Shown here piece by piece: positions 1 to 12,200 of a DNA stretch of 64,000 nucleotides (position 1 is the stretch's first letter; every line of letters begins with the position of its first letter). The stretch lies in the NCBI RefSeq assembly GCF_964355755.1, contig NC_092674.1, positions 31,794,001 through 31,858,000 on the forward strand, in the 5' to 3' direction. Under the pieces are notes generated by a model that had not been told where the DNA came from, ran no database searches, and saw nothing but the letters and a program-made list of their open reading frames with translations. Origin of the DNA: Antedon mediterranea (Eukaryota; Echinodermata; Crinoidea; Comatulida; Antedonidae). The position numbers were made by a program, and so were the translations under genes.

Positions 1-41
1 TCCTTTTATTATTCATATATTGCCATTTTAATTTATTATTT

Positions 42-1502
42 GTAGAGTTTTGAGAGGCAGTCAAATTATTGTTGGCTTTATTATTGATAATTTATTATGT
101 GTAGAGTTCTGAGAGGCAGTCAAATTATTGTTGGCTTTATTATTGATATTGCTGTTGTAATTTATTATGTGTAGAGTTCTGAGAGGCAGTCAAATTATTG
201 TTGGCTTTATTATTGATATTGCTGTTGTAATTTATTATGTGTAGAGTTCTAAGAGGCAGTCAAATTATTGTTGGCTTTATTATTGATATTGCTGTTGTAA
301 TTTATTATGTGTAGAGTTCTGAGAGGCTGTCAAATTATTGTTGGCTTTATTATTCATATTGCTGTTGTAATTTATTATGTGTAGAGTTCTAAGAGGCAGT
401 CAAATTATTGTTGGCTTTATTATTGATATTGCTGTTGTAATTTATTATGTGTAGAGTTCTAAGAGGCAGTCAAATTATTGTTGGCTTTATTATTGATATT
501 GCTGTTGTAATTTATTATGTGTAGAGTTCTGAGAGGCAGTCAAATTATTGTTGGCTTTATTATTGATATTGCTGTTGTAATTTATTATGTGTAGAGTTCT
601 AAGAGGCAGTCAAATTATTTTTGGCTTTATTATTCATATTGCTGTTGTAATTTATTATGTGTAGAGTTCTAAGAGGCAGTCAAATTATTGTTGGCTTTAT
701 TATTGATATTGCTGTTGTAATTTATTATGTGTAGAGTTCTAAGAGGCAGTCAAATTATTGTTGGCTTTATTATTCATATTGCTGTTGTAATTTATTATGT
801 GTAGAGTTCTAAGAGGCAGTCAAATTATTGTTGGCTTTATTATTGATATTGCTGTTGTAATTTATTATGTGTAGAGTTCTGAGAGGCAGTCAAATTATTG
901 TTGGCTTTATTATTCATATTGCTGTTGTAATTTATTATGTGTAGAGTTCTAAGAGGCAGTCAAATTATTGTTGACTTTATTATTGATATTGCTGTTGTAA
1001 TTTATTATGTGTAGAGTTCTGAGAGGCAGTCAAATTATTGTTGGCTTTATTATTCATATTGCTGTTGTAATTTATTATGTGTAGAGTTCTGAGAGGCAGT
1101 CAAATTATTGTTGGCTTTATTATTCATATTGCTGTTGTAATTTATTATGTGTAGAGTTCTGAGAGGCAGTCAAATTATTGTTGGCTTTATTATTCATATT
1201 GCTGTTGTAATTTATTATGTGTAGAGTTCTAAGAGGCAGTCAAATTATTATTGGCTTTATTATTGATATTGCTGTTGTAATTTATTATGTGTAGAGTTCT
1301 GAGAGGCAGTCAAATTATTGTTGGCTTTATTATTCATATTGCTGTTGTAATTTATTATGTGTAGAGTTCTGAGAGGCTGTCAAATTATTGTTGGCTTTAT
1401 TATTGATATTGCTTTTGTAATTTATTATATGTAGAGTTCTAAGAGGCAGTCAAATTGTTGTTGCCTTTTTCATTCATATTGCCATTATATGATTATTTGT
1501 AG
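42..1502. repeat. 70-bp intronic minisatellite containing decoy splice acceptors
   Basis: The motif GTAGAGTTCT recurs at 42, at 101, then every 70 bp to 1431 (20 regularly spaced units), and in modified form at 1499 where the real KIF3A exon starts. Units differ by a few substitutions, such as GAGAGG versus AAGAGG and GATATT versus CATATT. Each unit carries a TGTAG acceptor-like end followed by about 18 nt resembling the first codons of the downstream exon (G-S-E-R-Q-S). The array therefore looks like slippage amplification of an intron-exon junction. The true junction differs by GG after the AG, where the repeats have AG. Reading from a decoy reaches an in-frame TGA within the same unit. Confidence 0.95.
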
Positions 1503-4030
1503 GGTTCTGAGAGGCAGTCAAAAACTGGTGCATCTGGGCAGCGTTTGGTGGAAGCTACAAAAATCAACTTGTCTTTATCAACATTAGGAAATGTAATCTC
1601 ATCATTGGTAGATGGTAAAAGTACACACATTCCATACAGAAATTCAAAACTTACCAGACTACTGCAAGACTCTCTTGGAGGGAATGCTAAAACTGTTATG
1701 GTAAGTTTTACAAGAATTCCATTACATTTGTTATTAATTATACTTATTAACTTGCCAATGTATACTTTGATTTGTTCAAAAAGGATAGTTTGTAGCAAGA
1801 TTCTTGTATTTCATTTGTTTGCAGTGTGCAAACCTAGGGCCAGCGGAGTACAACTATGATGAAACAATAAGTACATTGAGGTATGCTAATCGGGCAAAGA
1901 ACATAAAAAACAAAGCCAAGATTAATGAAGATCCAAAAGATGCTCTACTCAGACAGTTCCAAAAGGAAATTGATGATCTTAAGAAGAAACTTCAGGATGG
2001 TAATTTCATTGTGATTAACATAGATAATATTTGTACTGTATAGACGCATTACCACCTGTATGATTACACTGTAGCTTTTTAATTAAATTTTGAATTTAAA
2101 TGATTGTTGATTTCAGGGGGGTCAGCGTCTGGTGATGAAGGAAGTGGAGATAAAGAATCGGAATCAGAAGAAGAGGAGGTTATAGGACCAGATGGAAAAA
2201 CAATGATAAGAAAGACAAAAACAAAAAGTAAGTTTTTAACATTAAAAAAGACAAAATGATGTCAGGTTTTTTCTTTTTTGTTGTTGCAAAAAACTTAATT
2301 TTATGTATTTCCCTTTTTGAAAAGATTGTGGTTAGGATTAATCTTTATACTCGGGTAAAACAAACATTTGATCTATAGCATCATTCTATGATTTAAGTTC
2401 TATTAAAATATACTGGTAATTTATTTTTACTAATTTAAGGTAAAAAGAAATTATCTCCTGAACAAATGGCAGAAATGCAAAGAAAAATAGATGAGGAGAG
2501 ACGGGCATTAGAGGCACAAAAAGACATGGAGGAAGACGAAAAAAATAAGGCAAAAGAATTACTAGAAAGGAGAGAAAATGACATAAAAAAGGCACAGTAG
2601 GTTCCATTGCGTAATAAAAATTTTATAGAAGTAATTATAATTAATCAATTCTGGGTACAGTATCTTTGACATTTATGTGACGTGAATGTGTGTTCTACCG
2701 CAAACACTTGTTATTCTAACATGACCTAAACACTGATATATATTCTTTGACTTACACTAAAGTGTATTTTCCTATAGTAATTTAGATTATTAATAGGTTT
2801 TGAGTAAAAATCATAAATACGATTTGTGAATTTATTAAACAATTTAAATTTTGTTTAACTAGGCAAGAACATGAACAACTTGCAGAGAAATTACAATCAA
2901 TTGAAAAAAAGTTGATTGTAGGAGGTGTCGACCTCCGTGAAAAAATGGAGGAGCAAGAACGGCTTCTCGAGGAATCCGCAAAAGAATTGGACACAAAGCG
3001 AGCTAAGGAAGAAGAGTTGAGAAAGAAACTTAAAGAAAAGGAAGAAGAACGGTTACAAATGGAAGAAGAGTATAGCAATCTACAAGAGGAGGCAGCAGGG
3101 AAAACAAAGAAGTTGAAGAAAGTGTGGACAATGTTGATGAGTGCCAAATCAGAAGTAATATTATTTTATATGAAATTGTTTTCCTTTTTCATGTTATTTT
3201 AAAGAATCCCTTATTTTACTATAAATAATGTTTTTGAAATTGTATATAGTTAGTATACACTCCTTTCTTACCCTAAGTAAGGAACTACAGTACTACTGTA
3301 TTGTTACATATTTACATACCAGGTAGATGATTTGCAACAGGAACACCAACGTGAGATGGAAGGTCTTCTTGAAAATGTACGTCAACTAAGTCGAGAGGTG
3401 CGTCTGCAAATGCTGCTCATTGACAGCTTTATCCCACCAGACTTTCAAGATATGATTGAGCAGTATGTACATTGGAATGAAGATATTGGCGAATGGCAGT
3501 TGGTAAGATTCACTTTCAAATTATAACAAGCTCACCAAACGCAGAGATGCAAAATTGAATGATTGCGAGAGAAACAAGAAACCTAAGTCGTGATGAGGAT
3601 TTGCCCACTTCATTTAATAGCCTAGTTATATATTTTTTTGTTTAATTTTTAGAAATGTGTTGCTTATACTGGCAACAACATGAGGAAACAGACTCCAATG
3701 CCAGAACGAGAGAAACAAAAGGACTATGGAGAAGTAGACCTTTCTCAAATTTATTTAGCATACACAGAAGATGGTGTGCGACAGAAATTTAAATCATCAA
3801 AATCTAAATCTGGAAGACCTAAGACAGCTTCAGGTCGACCGAAAACAGGGAAAAAGTGAGTCTGGTATTAATACTTTTTACTTTGATGATTGAATTGAAT
3901 GCTCTGATTTGTGATTGTTTAGACTACTTTTCATTTACTAAGACATTGACTAAGAAATCTTTGTGTTTTGTTTTTCAGAAAAAAGGGTGTCATTGGTTCC
4001 TCTGTGGACATAGATACTGTGTTGCAATGA
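1503..4030 (+). CDS. KIF3A: Kinesin-2 motor subunit KIF3A, 3' half (5' end outside window)
   Basis: KIF3A is a plus-end-directed microtubule motor that pairs with KIF3B or KIF3C and KAP3 to drive anterograde intraflagellar transport. Exons read as 1503-1700, 1825-1999, 2117-2227, 2440-2596, 2863-3154, 3323-3502, 3653-3855 and 3979-4030. All have GT-AG borders and phases that join in frame, giving 455 C-terminal residues. The first exon opens in the switch II region ([15 protein letters not shown]) and carries [14 protein letters not shown] and [19 protein letters not shown]. The next holds the neck linker region ([15 protein letters not shown]). An acidic and then lysine-rich stretch follows, then a coiled coil of about 200 residues ([20 protein letters not shown]), the [12 protein letters not shown] block and a basic tail ending VDIDTVLQ. 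The acidic stretch and tail fit KIF3A better than KIF3B. The ATP-binding P-loop lies upstream of the window. Confidence 0.96.
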
Positions 4031-4979
4031 TTGACTGTGAGGATTAAATTGTTAGATCTTGCATTACTAATTTAATTCAAATTAATGTACATTTATGTAA
4101 GGTAACAATAAGGATATTGCACTCAAAAGTTCTAAATTCTAAAAAGACTCTTTTCACAAAATTGTAAAAAAAAAATAAAAATGAAACAACCTATATAAAA
4201 TTCAGTGTTTCAATGTTTGCAGAATATGAGGAGCTTACATATCAAAATTGTTTGTTGTGTTCTGTTATTTTGTGTAATAAACTAAAACTTGATCCAAATG
4301 AGAGTAAATAAACTATTTACAGATACTTCATGACAATAGGAATCGAAAGTTTATAAAGTAGCTTAATATTGATTATGTGCAATTTAGATAACCACCGTGT
4401 AAAGAGCATGTACAATATATTAATGTATACAATGCATTTCTAGTATTCTAGTAGTCATTATCATTGAAAAATAGGTTTTTGTTTAAAAGATATATTTGGC
4501 AGAAATCCCAGTAATGTGATAAATTACTTGCAATGTGTATAATTACAGGAAAGATGTGTATTTGATTCCCAGTGTTCATTAGTAAAATGCAGTGTGCAGT
4601 AATTGTTTTGCTAAATAAATATTAAAGTTTTTAGTCAAAGAATTCCTCTGTTTTTATTTTATGATTATTTACATTATTATCGCCGCCATATTTTCCGCCA
4701 AGGCTGCTTTGATATTCGTTTTACATGGATTCACTTCATGTTGATCGATAATGTTATCATAAAAGTCATAATCGTATTATTTATTACAAGTATGGTGGTT
4801 TTTCACAATTCATTAAAGTCGCATGTTCACGTTTACTCTTTAACTCCTATTAATTATTTTTTAGAGATTTTACATAAATAATGTAATTTTACATAAATAA
4901 AGTTTCAACTCGCATAGTAGAGTTTTAGTGCGTTTTCTTTCTATGTTTCAAAATTTCCTGTTGATAGGTTAGTGACACA
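4031..4979 (+). other. KIF3A 3' UTR and intergenic spacer
   Basis: This is AT-rich sequence after the KIF3A stop. AATAAA signals lie at 4276-4281 and 4614-4619, so the transcript probably ends near 4300 or 4640. The remaining 300 bp up to the satellite contain no recognisable gene. A segment near 4960 (TGTTGATAGGTTA) recurs inside the satellite near 5130. Confidence 0.6.
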
Positions 4980-7900
4980 AAAATGACATAGCAATATTTT
5001 ATTACCGTATATTATACAATAGGACAGTATTATTAAAATGACATAGCAATATTTTATTACCGTATATTATACAATAGGACAGTATTATTAAAATGACATA
5101 GCAATATTTTATTACCGTATATAAATTCTGTTGATAGGTTATGAAATGACATAGCAATATTTTATTACCGTATATTATACAATTAGGACAGTATTATTAA
5201 AATGACATAGCAATATTTATTACCGTATATTATACAATAGGACAGTATTATTAAAATGACATAGCAATATTTTATTACCGTATATTATACAATAGGACAG
5301 TATTATTAAAATGACATAGCAATATTTTATTACCGTATATTATACAATAGGACAGTATTATTAAAATGACATAGCAATATTTTATTACCGTATATTATAC
5401 AATAGGACAGTATTATTAAAATGACATAGCAATATTTTATTACCGTATATTATACAATAGGACAGTATTATTAAAATGACATAGCAATATTTTATTACCG
5501 TATATTATACAATAGGACAGTATTATTAAAATGACATAGCAATATTTTATTACCGTATATTATACAATAGGACAGTATTATTAAAATGACATAGCAATAT
5601 TTTATTACCGTATATTATACAATAGGACAGTATTATTAAAATGACATAGCAATATTTTATTACCGTATATTATACAATAGGACAGTATTATTAAAATGAC
5701 ATAGCAATATTTTATTACCGTATATTATACAATAGGACAGTATTATTAAAATGACATAGCAATATTTTATTACCGTATATTATACAATAGGACAGTATTA
5801 TTAAAATGACATAGCAATATTTTATTACCGTATATTATACAATAGGACAGTATTATTAAAATGACATAGCAATATTTTATTACCGTATATTATACAATAG
5901 GACAGTATTATTAAAATGACATAGCAATATTTTATTACCGTATATTATACAATAGGACAGTATTATTAAAATGACATAGCAATATTTTATTACCGTATAT
6001 TATACAATAGGACAGTATTATTAAAATGACATAGCAATATTTTATTACCGTATATTATACAATAGGACAGTATTATTAAAATGACATAGCAATATTTTAT
6101 TACCGTATATTATACAATAGGACAGTATTATTAAAATGACATAGCAATATTTTATTACCGTATATTATACAATAGGACAGTATTATTAAAATGACATAGC
6201 AATATTTTATTACCGTATATTATACAATAGGACAGTATTATTAAAATGACATAGCAATATTTTATTACCGTATATTATACAATAGGACAGTATTATTAAA
6301 ATGACATAGCAATATTTTATTACCGTATATTATACAATAGGACAGTATTATTAAAATGACATAGCAATATTTTATTACCGTATATTATACAATAGGACAG
6401 TATTATTAAAATGACATAGCAATATTTTATTACCGTATATTATACAATAGGACAGTATTATTAAAATGACATAGCAATATTTTATTACCGTATATTATAC
6501 AATAGGACAGTATTATTAAAATGACATAGCAATATTTTATTACCGTATATTATACAATAGGACAGTATTATTAAAATGACATAGCAATATTTTATTACCG
6601 TATATTATACAATAGGACAGTATTATTAAAATGACATAGCAATATTTTATTACCGTATATTATACAATAGGACAGTATTATTAAAATGACATAGCAATAT
6701 TTTATTACCGTATATTATACAATAGGACAGTATTATTAAAATGACATAGCAATATTTTATTACCGTATATTATACAATAGGACAGTATTATTAAAATGAC
6801 ATAGCAATATTTTATTACCGTATATTATACAATAGGACAGTATTATTAAAATGACATAGCAATATTTTATTACCGTATATTATACAATAGGACAGTATTA
6901 TTAAAATGACATAGCAATATTTTATTACCGTATATTATACAATAGGACAGTATTATTAAAATGACATAGCAATATTTTATTACCGTATATTATACAATAG
7001 GACAGTATTATTAAAATGACATAGCAATATTTTATTACCGTATATTATACAATAGGACAGTATTATTAAAATGACATAGCAATATTTTATTACCGTATAT
7101 TATACAATAGGACAGTATTATTAAAATGACATAGCAATATTTTATTACCGTATATTATACAATAGGACAGTATTATTAAAATGACATAGCAATATTTTAT
7201 TACCGTATATTATACAATAGGACAGTATTATTAAAATGACATAGCAATATTTTATTACCGTATATTATACAATAGGACAGTATTATTAAAATGACATAGC
7301 AATATTTTATTACCGTATATTATACAATAGGACAGTATTATTAAAATGACATAGCAATATTTTATTACCGTATATTATACAATAGGACAGTATTATTAAA
7401 ATGACATAGCAATATTTTATTACCGTATATTATACAATAGGACAGTATTATTAAAATGACATAGCAATATTTTATTACCGTATATTATACAATAGGACAG
7501 TATTATTAAAATGACATAGCAATATTTTATTACCGTATATTATACAATAGGACAGTATTATTAAAATGACATAGCAATATTTTATTACCGTATATTATAC
7601 AATAGGACAGTATTATTAAAATGACATAGCAATATTTTATTACCGTATATTATACAATAGGACAGTATTATTAAAATGACATAGCAATATTTTATTACCG
7701 TATATTATACAATAGGACAGTATTATTAAAATGACATAGCAATATTTTATTACCGTATATTATACAATAGGACAGTATTATTAAAATGACATAGCAATAT
7801 TTTATTACCGTATATTATACAATAGGACAGTATTATTAAAATGACATAGCAATATTTTATTACCGTATATTATACAATAGGACAGTATTATTAAAATGAC

Positions 7901-8607
7901 ATAGCAATATTTTATTACCGTATATTATACAATAGGACAGTATTATTAAAATGACATAGCAATATTTTATTACCGTATATTATACAATAGGACAGTATTA
8001 TTAAAATGACATAGCAATATTTTATTACCGTATATTATACAATAGGACAGTATTATTAAAATGACATAGCAATATTTTATTACCGTATATTATACAATAG
8101 GACAGTATTATTAAAATGACATAGCAATATTTTATTACCGTATATTATACAATAGGACAGTATTATTAAAATGACATAGCAATATTTTATTACCGTATAT
8201 TATACAATAGGACAGTATTATTAAAATGACATAGCAATATTTTATTACCGTATATTATACAATAGGACAGTATTATTAAAATGACATAGCAATATTTTAT
8301 TACCGTATATTATACAATAGGACAGTATTATTAAAATGACATAGCAATATTTTATTACCGTATATTATACAATAGGACAGTATTATTAAAATGACATAGC
8401 AATATTTTATTACCGTATATTATACAATAGGACAGTATTATTAAAATGACATAGCAATATTTTATTACCGTATATTATACAATAGGACAGTATTATTAAA
8501 ATGACATAGCAATATTTTATTACCGTATATTATACAATAGGACAGTATTATTAAAATGACATAGCAATATTTTATTACCGTATATTATACAATAGGACAG
8601 TATTATT
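4980..8607. repeat. 55-bp satellite array, about 65 units
   Basis: The unit begins AAAATGACATAGCAATATTT and ends GGACAGTATTATT; the period is 55 bp. The first units (4980-5252) are irregular: one is truncated and followed by a copy of flanking DNA near 5124-5145, and single-base indels occur near 5180 and 5215. From 5253 to 8607 I count 61 consecutive units with no difference visible by eye. The unit contains no open frame of interest. Confidence 0.97.
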
Positions 8608-9278
8608 TCACTAATTTGTGGTTTGCTGTACTGTACTTGGAAAATCGATTATTTTCGTTTTTTTTAAAGCAGAAAGAGACCCATAAAACTCGTGTTTGAA
8701 ATTGTTATTTCCGTTTTCTGTCATGTTTATCATTTTCCCATGGTACTTCGGAAGTTTTCAAAGTTGACGATCTGTGTCATGTGATACAGTTCTATCACAA
8801 TCGTCTAAATTACCGATGGTACGGACGGATTTCCCTGGTAAACGGATTTTCGCGTAAATCAGTCTATAAACCAAAGTGCCTGTTGCTTGAACTGCATTGT
8901 TCAAATTCAATCCAATTGTTTGGACCATTCGCATCACTTGTACATTAGTGGCCAAGTAGGTAAGTTTGTACTATTTTGTTTGTGCTGCCTTAACTTGATC
9001 TATAATATTATGTTATTATATTATATTATAATGAATTATTGTAAACCAAAGTATATGCATACAGTAATGAATGAATAAAGAAGGGAGAGACCCATACAAG
9101 AAAAAAAACAATTGTTACTATAATGTGTGTTTCTATCGGTATGCTGCTGGAGTAGTAATAATATCATATACAAGATTGTTTTGCTTCCCAAATCAAATGA
9201 AAAGACAACTATCCATATGCACGGTACTTGATCTAAGTTTTATATTTTTTAAAGAAAATAAAAGTCGGTTTGAACAAC
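8608..9278 (+). other. 5' flank of the collagen gene with a possible untranslated exon
   Basis: No protein domain is recognised here. A good donor-like sequence (AAGTAG followed by GTAAGTTTG) near 8953-8967 could end a 5' untranslated exon of the collagen gene, but nothing proves it. An open frame on the opposite strand (8758-8955) resembles nothing I know. Confidence 0.3.
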
Positions 9279-12200
9279 ATGGCTCCAGTCGAAAGTTTTC
9301 CGCAATTAAATCGACGAAGAATAAGTGCGTCGGTTCAGTCAATTTTCAACGCTGTTGTAAGCGCTGCACTATTGGTATTGTGTACATATGTGTTTCTAAA
9401 GTTTAAGCAGCTGGACTCAAAGTTTGACGAGTTTCAGGTAGTCATGTTTAAAATAGTTTTTTTAGTTATTTCTAATAGCTAAATAATATAAACTAGTGTT
9501 TTTTTTTGGATAAGCAGACTGTAGTATAATTTTACAAATATACTGCGTTTAATTTATAGGCCTTTTGGATAAGTTCACTAATTAACTTGGCACTTGGCGG
9601 AATTAGTGTATTACTATTATTCCCAATACTATAAAGTGTTTTTTTAAACATCATCCTTAGACGGAAATTCCCGTAGTGAACCAGCGACAAGTAGCCCTAG
9701 AGGAAAAACCCCAAAAAACCACGAGTAACTGTACTATTCAATGTAAGTGCAATCTATAAAATAAGACGTAAATGCTGATGGTCCTGTACCATATTTTGAT
9801 GTTATTATAGTTTTATAATGCCCTATCAATTATGTAAACATTATGATGATATTCGGTAGTATTTGGTAGAAAATGTAATTGAAAACCTTTATCATTGCAG
9901 GTCCTCGTAGCCCAGCTCCTGGACCGGAAGGACTAAAATCAGCTCCTGGTGTACCAGGTAAATTATAGTACATTGCCACAGTTTTGGTTCCAATACGGTT
10001 TTTATACAAACGCAAATGTTTATATCTTGTCATGTTCCCATCCACTTTTACTTTTTTGTCGATTTTTGTTGTTTAGTCATTCGCGGTCAACACGCCACAG
10101 TGTTAAATTTTGATGTTGTTAATCTTTACATTAGAAGATTGTTAAAATCATGTAAATAAAACATTTTCCGGGCGGGAATCTAGCAGCTCTTCTAAGTTTG
10201 CAAAAGTATTCACGAAATGTGGAAAAGAAGCCCACCCAAGAGTAAATGGCTTCTTTTCGAGGTTTTATGGCAGTCTATTTAATGGAATGCCATGCAATTT
10301 TGTTTCTGATTTTAAAAAAGGTCCACTTGTTTAGGCCTGACATTTACAACCCACAAAAAATATCTCTCTTTCAAAATAAAAGAAAAAGAATATTCATTAT
10401 TTTCCATACAAAGAAAAAATATCCGTCGAGATTCGAACCAATCTAGAGCTGAGAGCACTCAAACCTGAGCATTACCCGTTACGCCACAATGTAGTACATG
10501 ACTTAACAGCTGATAGTAGTCTATTTATACGTGTATTGTACGTAATTCATCATTAGGTCATAAATATCATAATAACCTTGTTACCTCACGAAAATGACCA
10601 GTTAGCTCAGTCGTCTGAGCGTCATGTTAACAACACGTATGTCGTTGGTTCGATTCCCACGCTGGTCGGTGGAATAAAGTTAAAGCTATGCGAGCAACTG
10701 TGTTTGGGGTTCACAGAATTATACGTCCCCCTTTCCACGACATCAATGAATCTGGTGATGTGCTGGAAACGACCCCAAAAGGCTGTGGCAGGGCGTTAGT
10801 GCTATAGTGCTGAGAGCACATTTAACATATTTTTTTTTTATTTATTTTTTTTTTCAAACTTTATTCGATCTCGTAAATGTTATGTTTGGCGGCCTCAATT
10901 TTAAAAGAAATTAATATTTCATCGCAGGTGTATGCCCTGCGTTGTTATGCAATGGTTGTGTAGTGGGAAAGATGGATTGTTAGTCATTCGCGGTCAACAC
11001 GCCATACTGTTAAATTTTTATTTTGTCAATCAATGTTGCTACATTGGTAGCGAAATGTCCGATTCAATGCAAGATATTGTATTGTAATATGTTGAATGTT
11101 ATGAATAAACGTTTTGTGGTAGTTGGTGTGTATGGCCGCACCGTCCCAGAATAAACATGTTTTAAACATAGTTTGTCTTCGATGGATTTTGTATGGGGTT
11201 AATGGAGAGTGAAATAAGATCAAATAGTAGACAACCCCACCTACAATTTTGAAGTCGCATCTGGATAGTTGACATTTTAACATTATCATAATTGTCATAG
11301 GTGATTATGTATAGTAATAAGTATAAGTATAAGTTTCTGGGCTCTATTTTCATTATTAGCTCGATCATTCATTGTTTCTGCTTTACCGTTGCTTCCAATT
11401 GTGACAAAAAACGATTCAGTTTTTTTTTACAATTATGTATGCGGCCACGTTTAAAAGAAGAGCGATATTTCGATTGAATGAGATGGAATTTTGTGTCTTA
11501 ACAAACAATTAATGCATCAACTTTACAGGTGTTCCTGGTTACCCTGGTAACAATGGCGAGCCCGGAAGCAAAGGTGATCAAGGAAAAGAAGGTAAAACAA
11601 CTTTTATACATCATCATCATATGAAGTTTATGTGTGTTTGTTCATTCGTTCATTTTTTGCCACACCAACAGCGCGCGCGTCATCGCAACTAAAATGGTGG
11701 TATTATATAGAAAATGTAAACGAAAACCATTATCATTACAGGTTCCCGTGGCCCTCCTGGACCGGAAGGACCAAAAGCAGTTCCCGGTGTACCAGGTAAT
11801 TGGCACAATATTAATATGATGCGAATTAATTAATATACCGTCACTGTACCAAGAGAGGACGTATCAGTGTGTTACGCGTTATCTATCCACTCATTTTAGT
11901 GGTCAAATGATAGGATGGCAGCTCATTCTTGTTTTTGCTTCCGTTTTGACATCATCAACAAACGATTAGTTTTCGGGTTTTTTACACCATCATTTACATG
12001 CCGCGTAATCGAGTGATTTGTGTATTTTTAAACAAAAAATGCATCAACTTTACAGGTGTTCCTGGTTACCCTGGTAACAATGGTGAACCCGGCTGCAAAG
12101 GTGATCAGGGAATAAGAGGTAAAACTACTGATCATAGTCATCATCTTTATTATTATTATTATAATTACAACATTTGGACAAATTAGTAAAATAACTTTAT

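Larger units (their letters stand above)
10075..11025. repeat. Direct repeat pair inside collagen intron 3
   Basis: A stretch of about 45 bp beginning TTAGTCATTCGCGGTCAACA occurs at 10075-10120 and again at 10979-11025, in the same orientation and with a few changes. The two copies bracket the SINE-containing segment. They may be ends of a decayed insertion or a local duplication. Confidence 0.6.

Noticed and set aside
42-1502. Regular 70-bp, 55-bp, 60-bp and 69-bp repeats could suggest CRISPR arrays
   Set aside because: The repeats are contiguous with no unique spacers and lie in introns or spacers of an animal genome; they are mini- and microsatellites.
2386-2607. Antisense frames over the KIF3A coiled-coil exons
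   Set aside because: They are shadows of the real exons, caused by Lys/Glu-rich codons lacking stops on the complement.
8758-8955. 65-residue minus-strand frame upstream of the collagen gene
   Set aside because: No domain, no splice support, and it overlaps a likely untranslated exon on the other strand.
10596-10668. Functional tRNA-Val gene
   Set aside because: Mismatches in the anticodon and T stems and a SINE-like body downstream argue for a tRNA-derived SINE.
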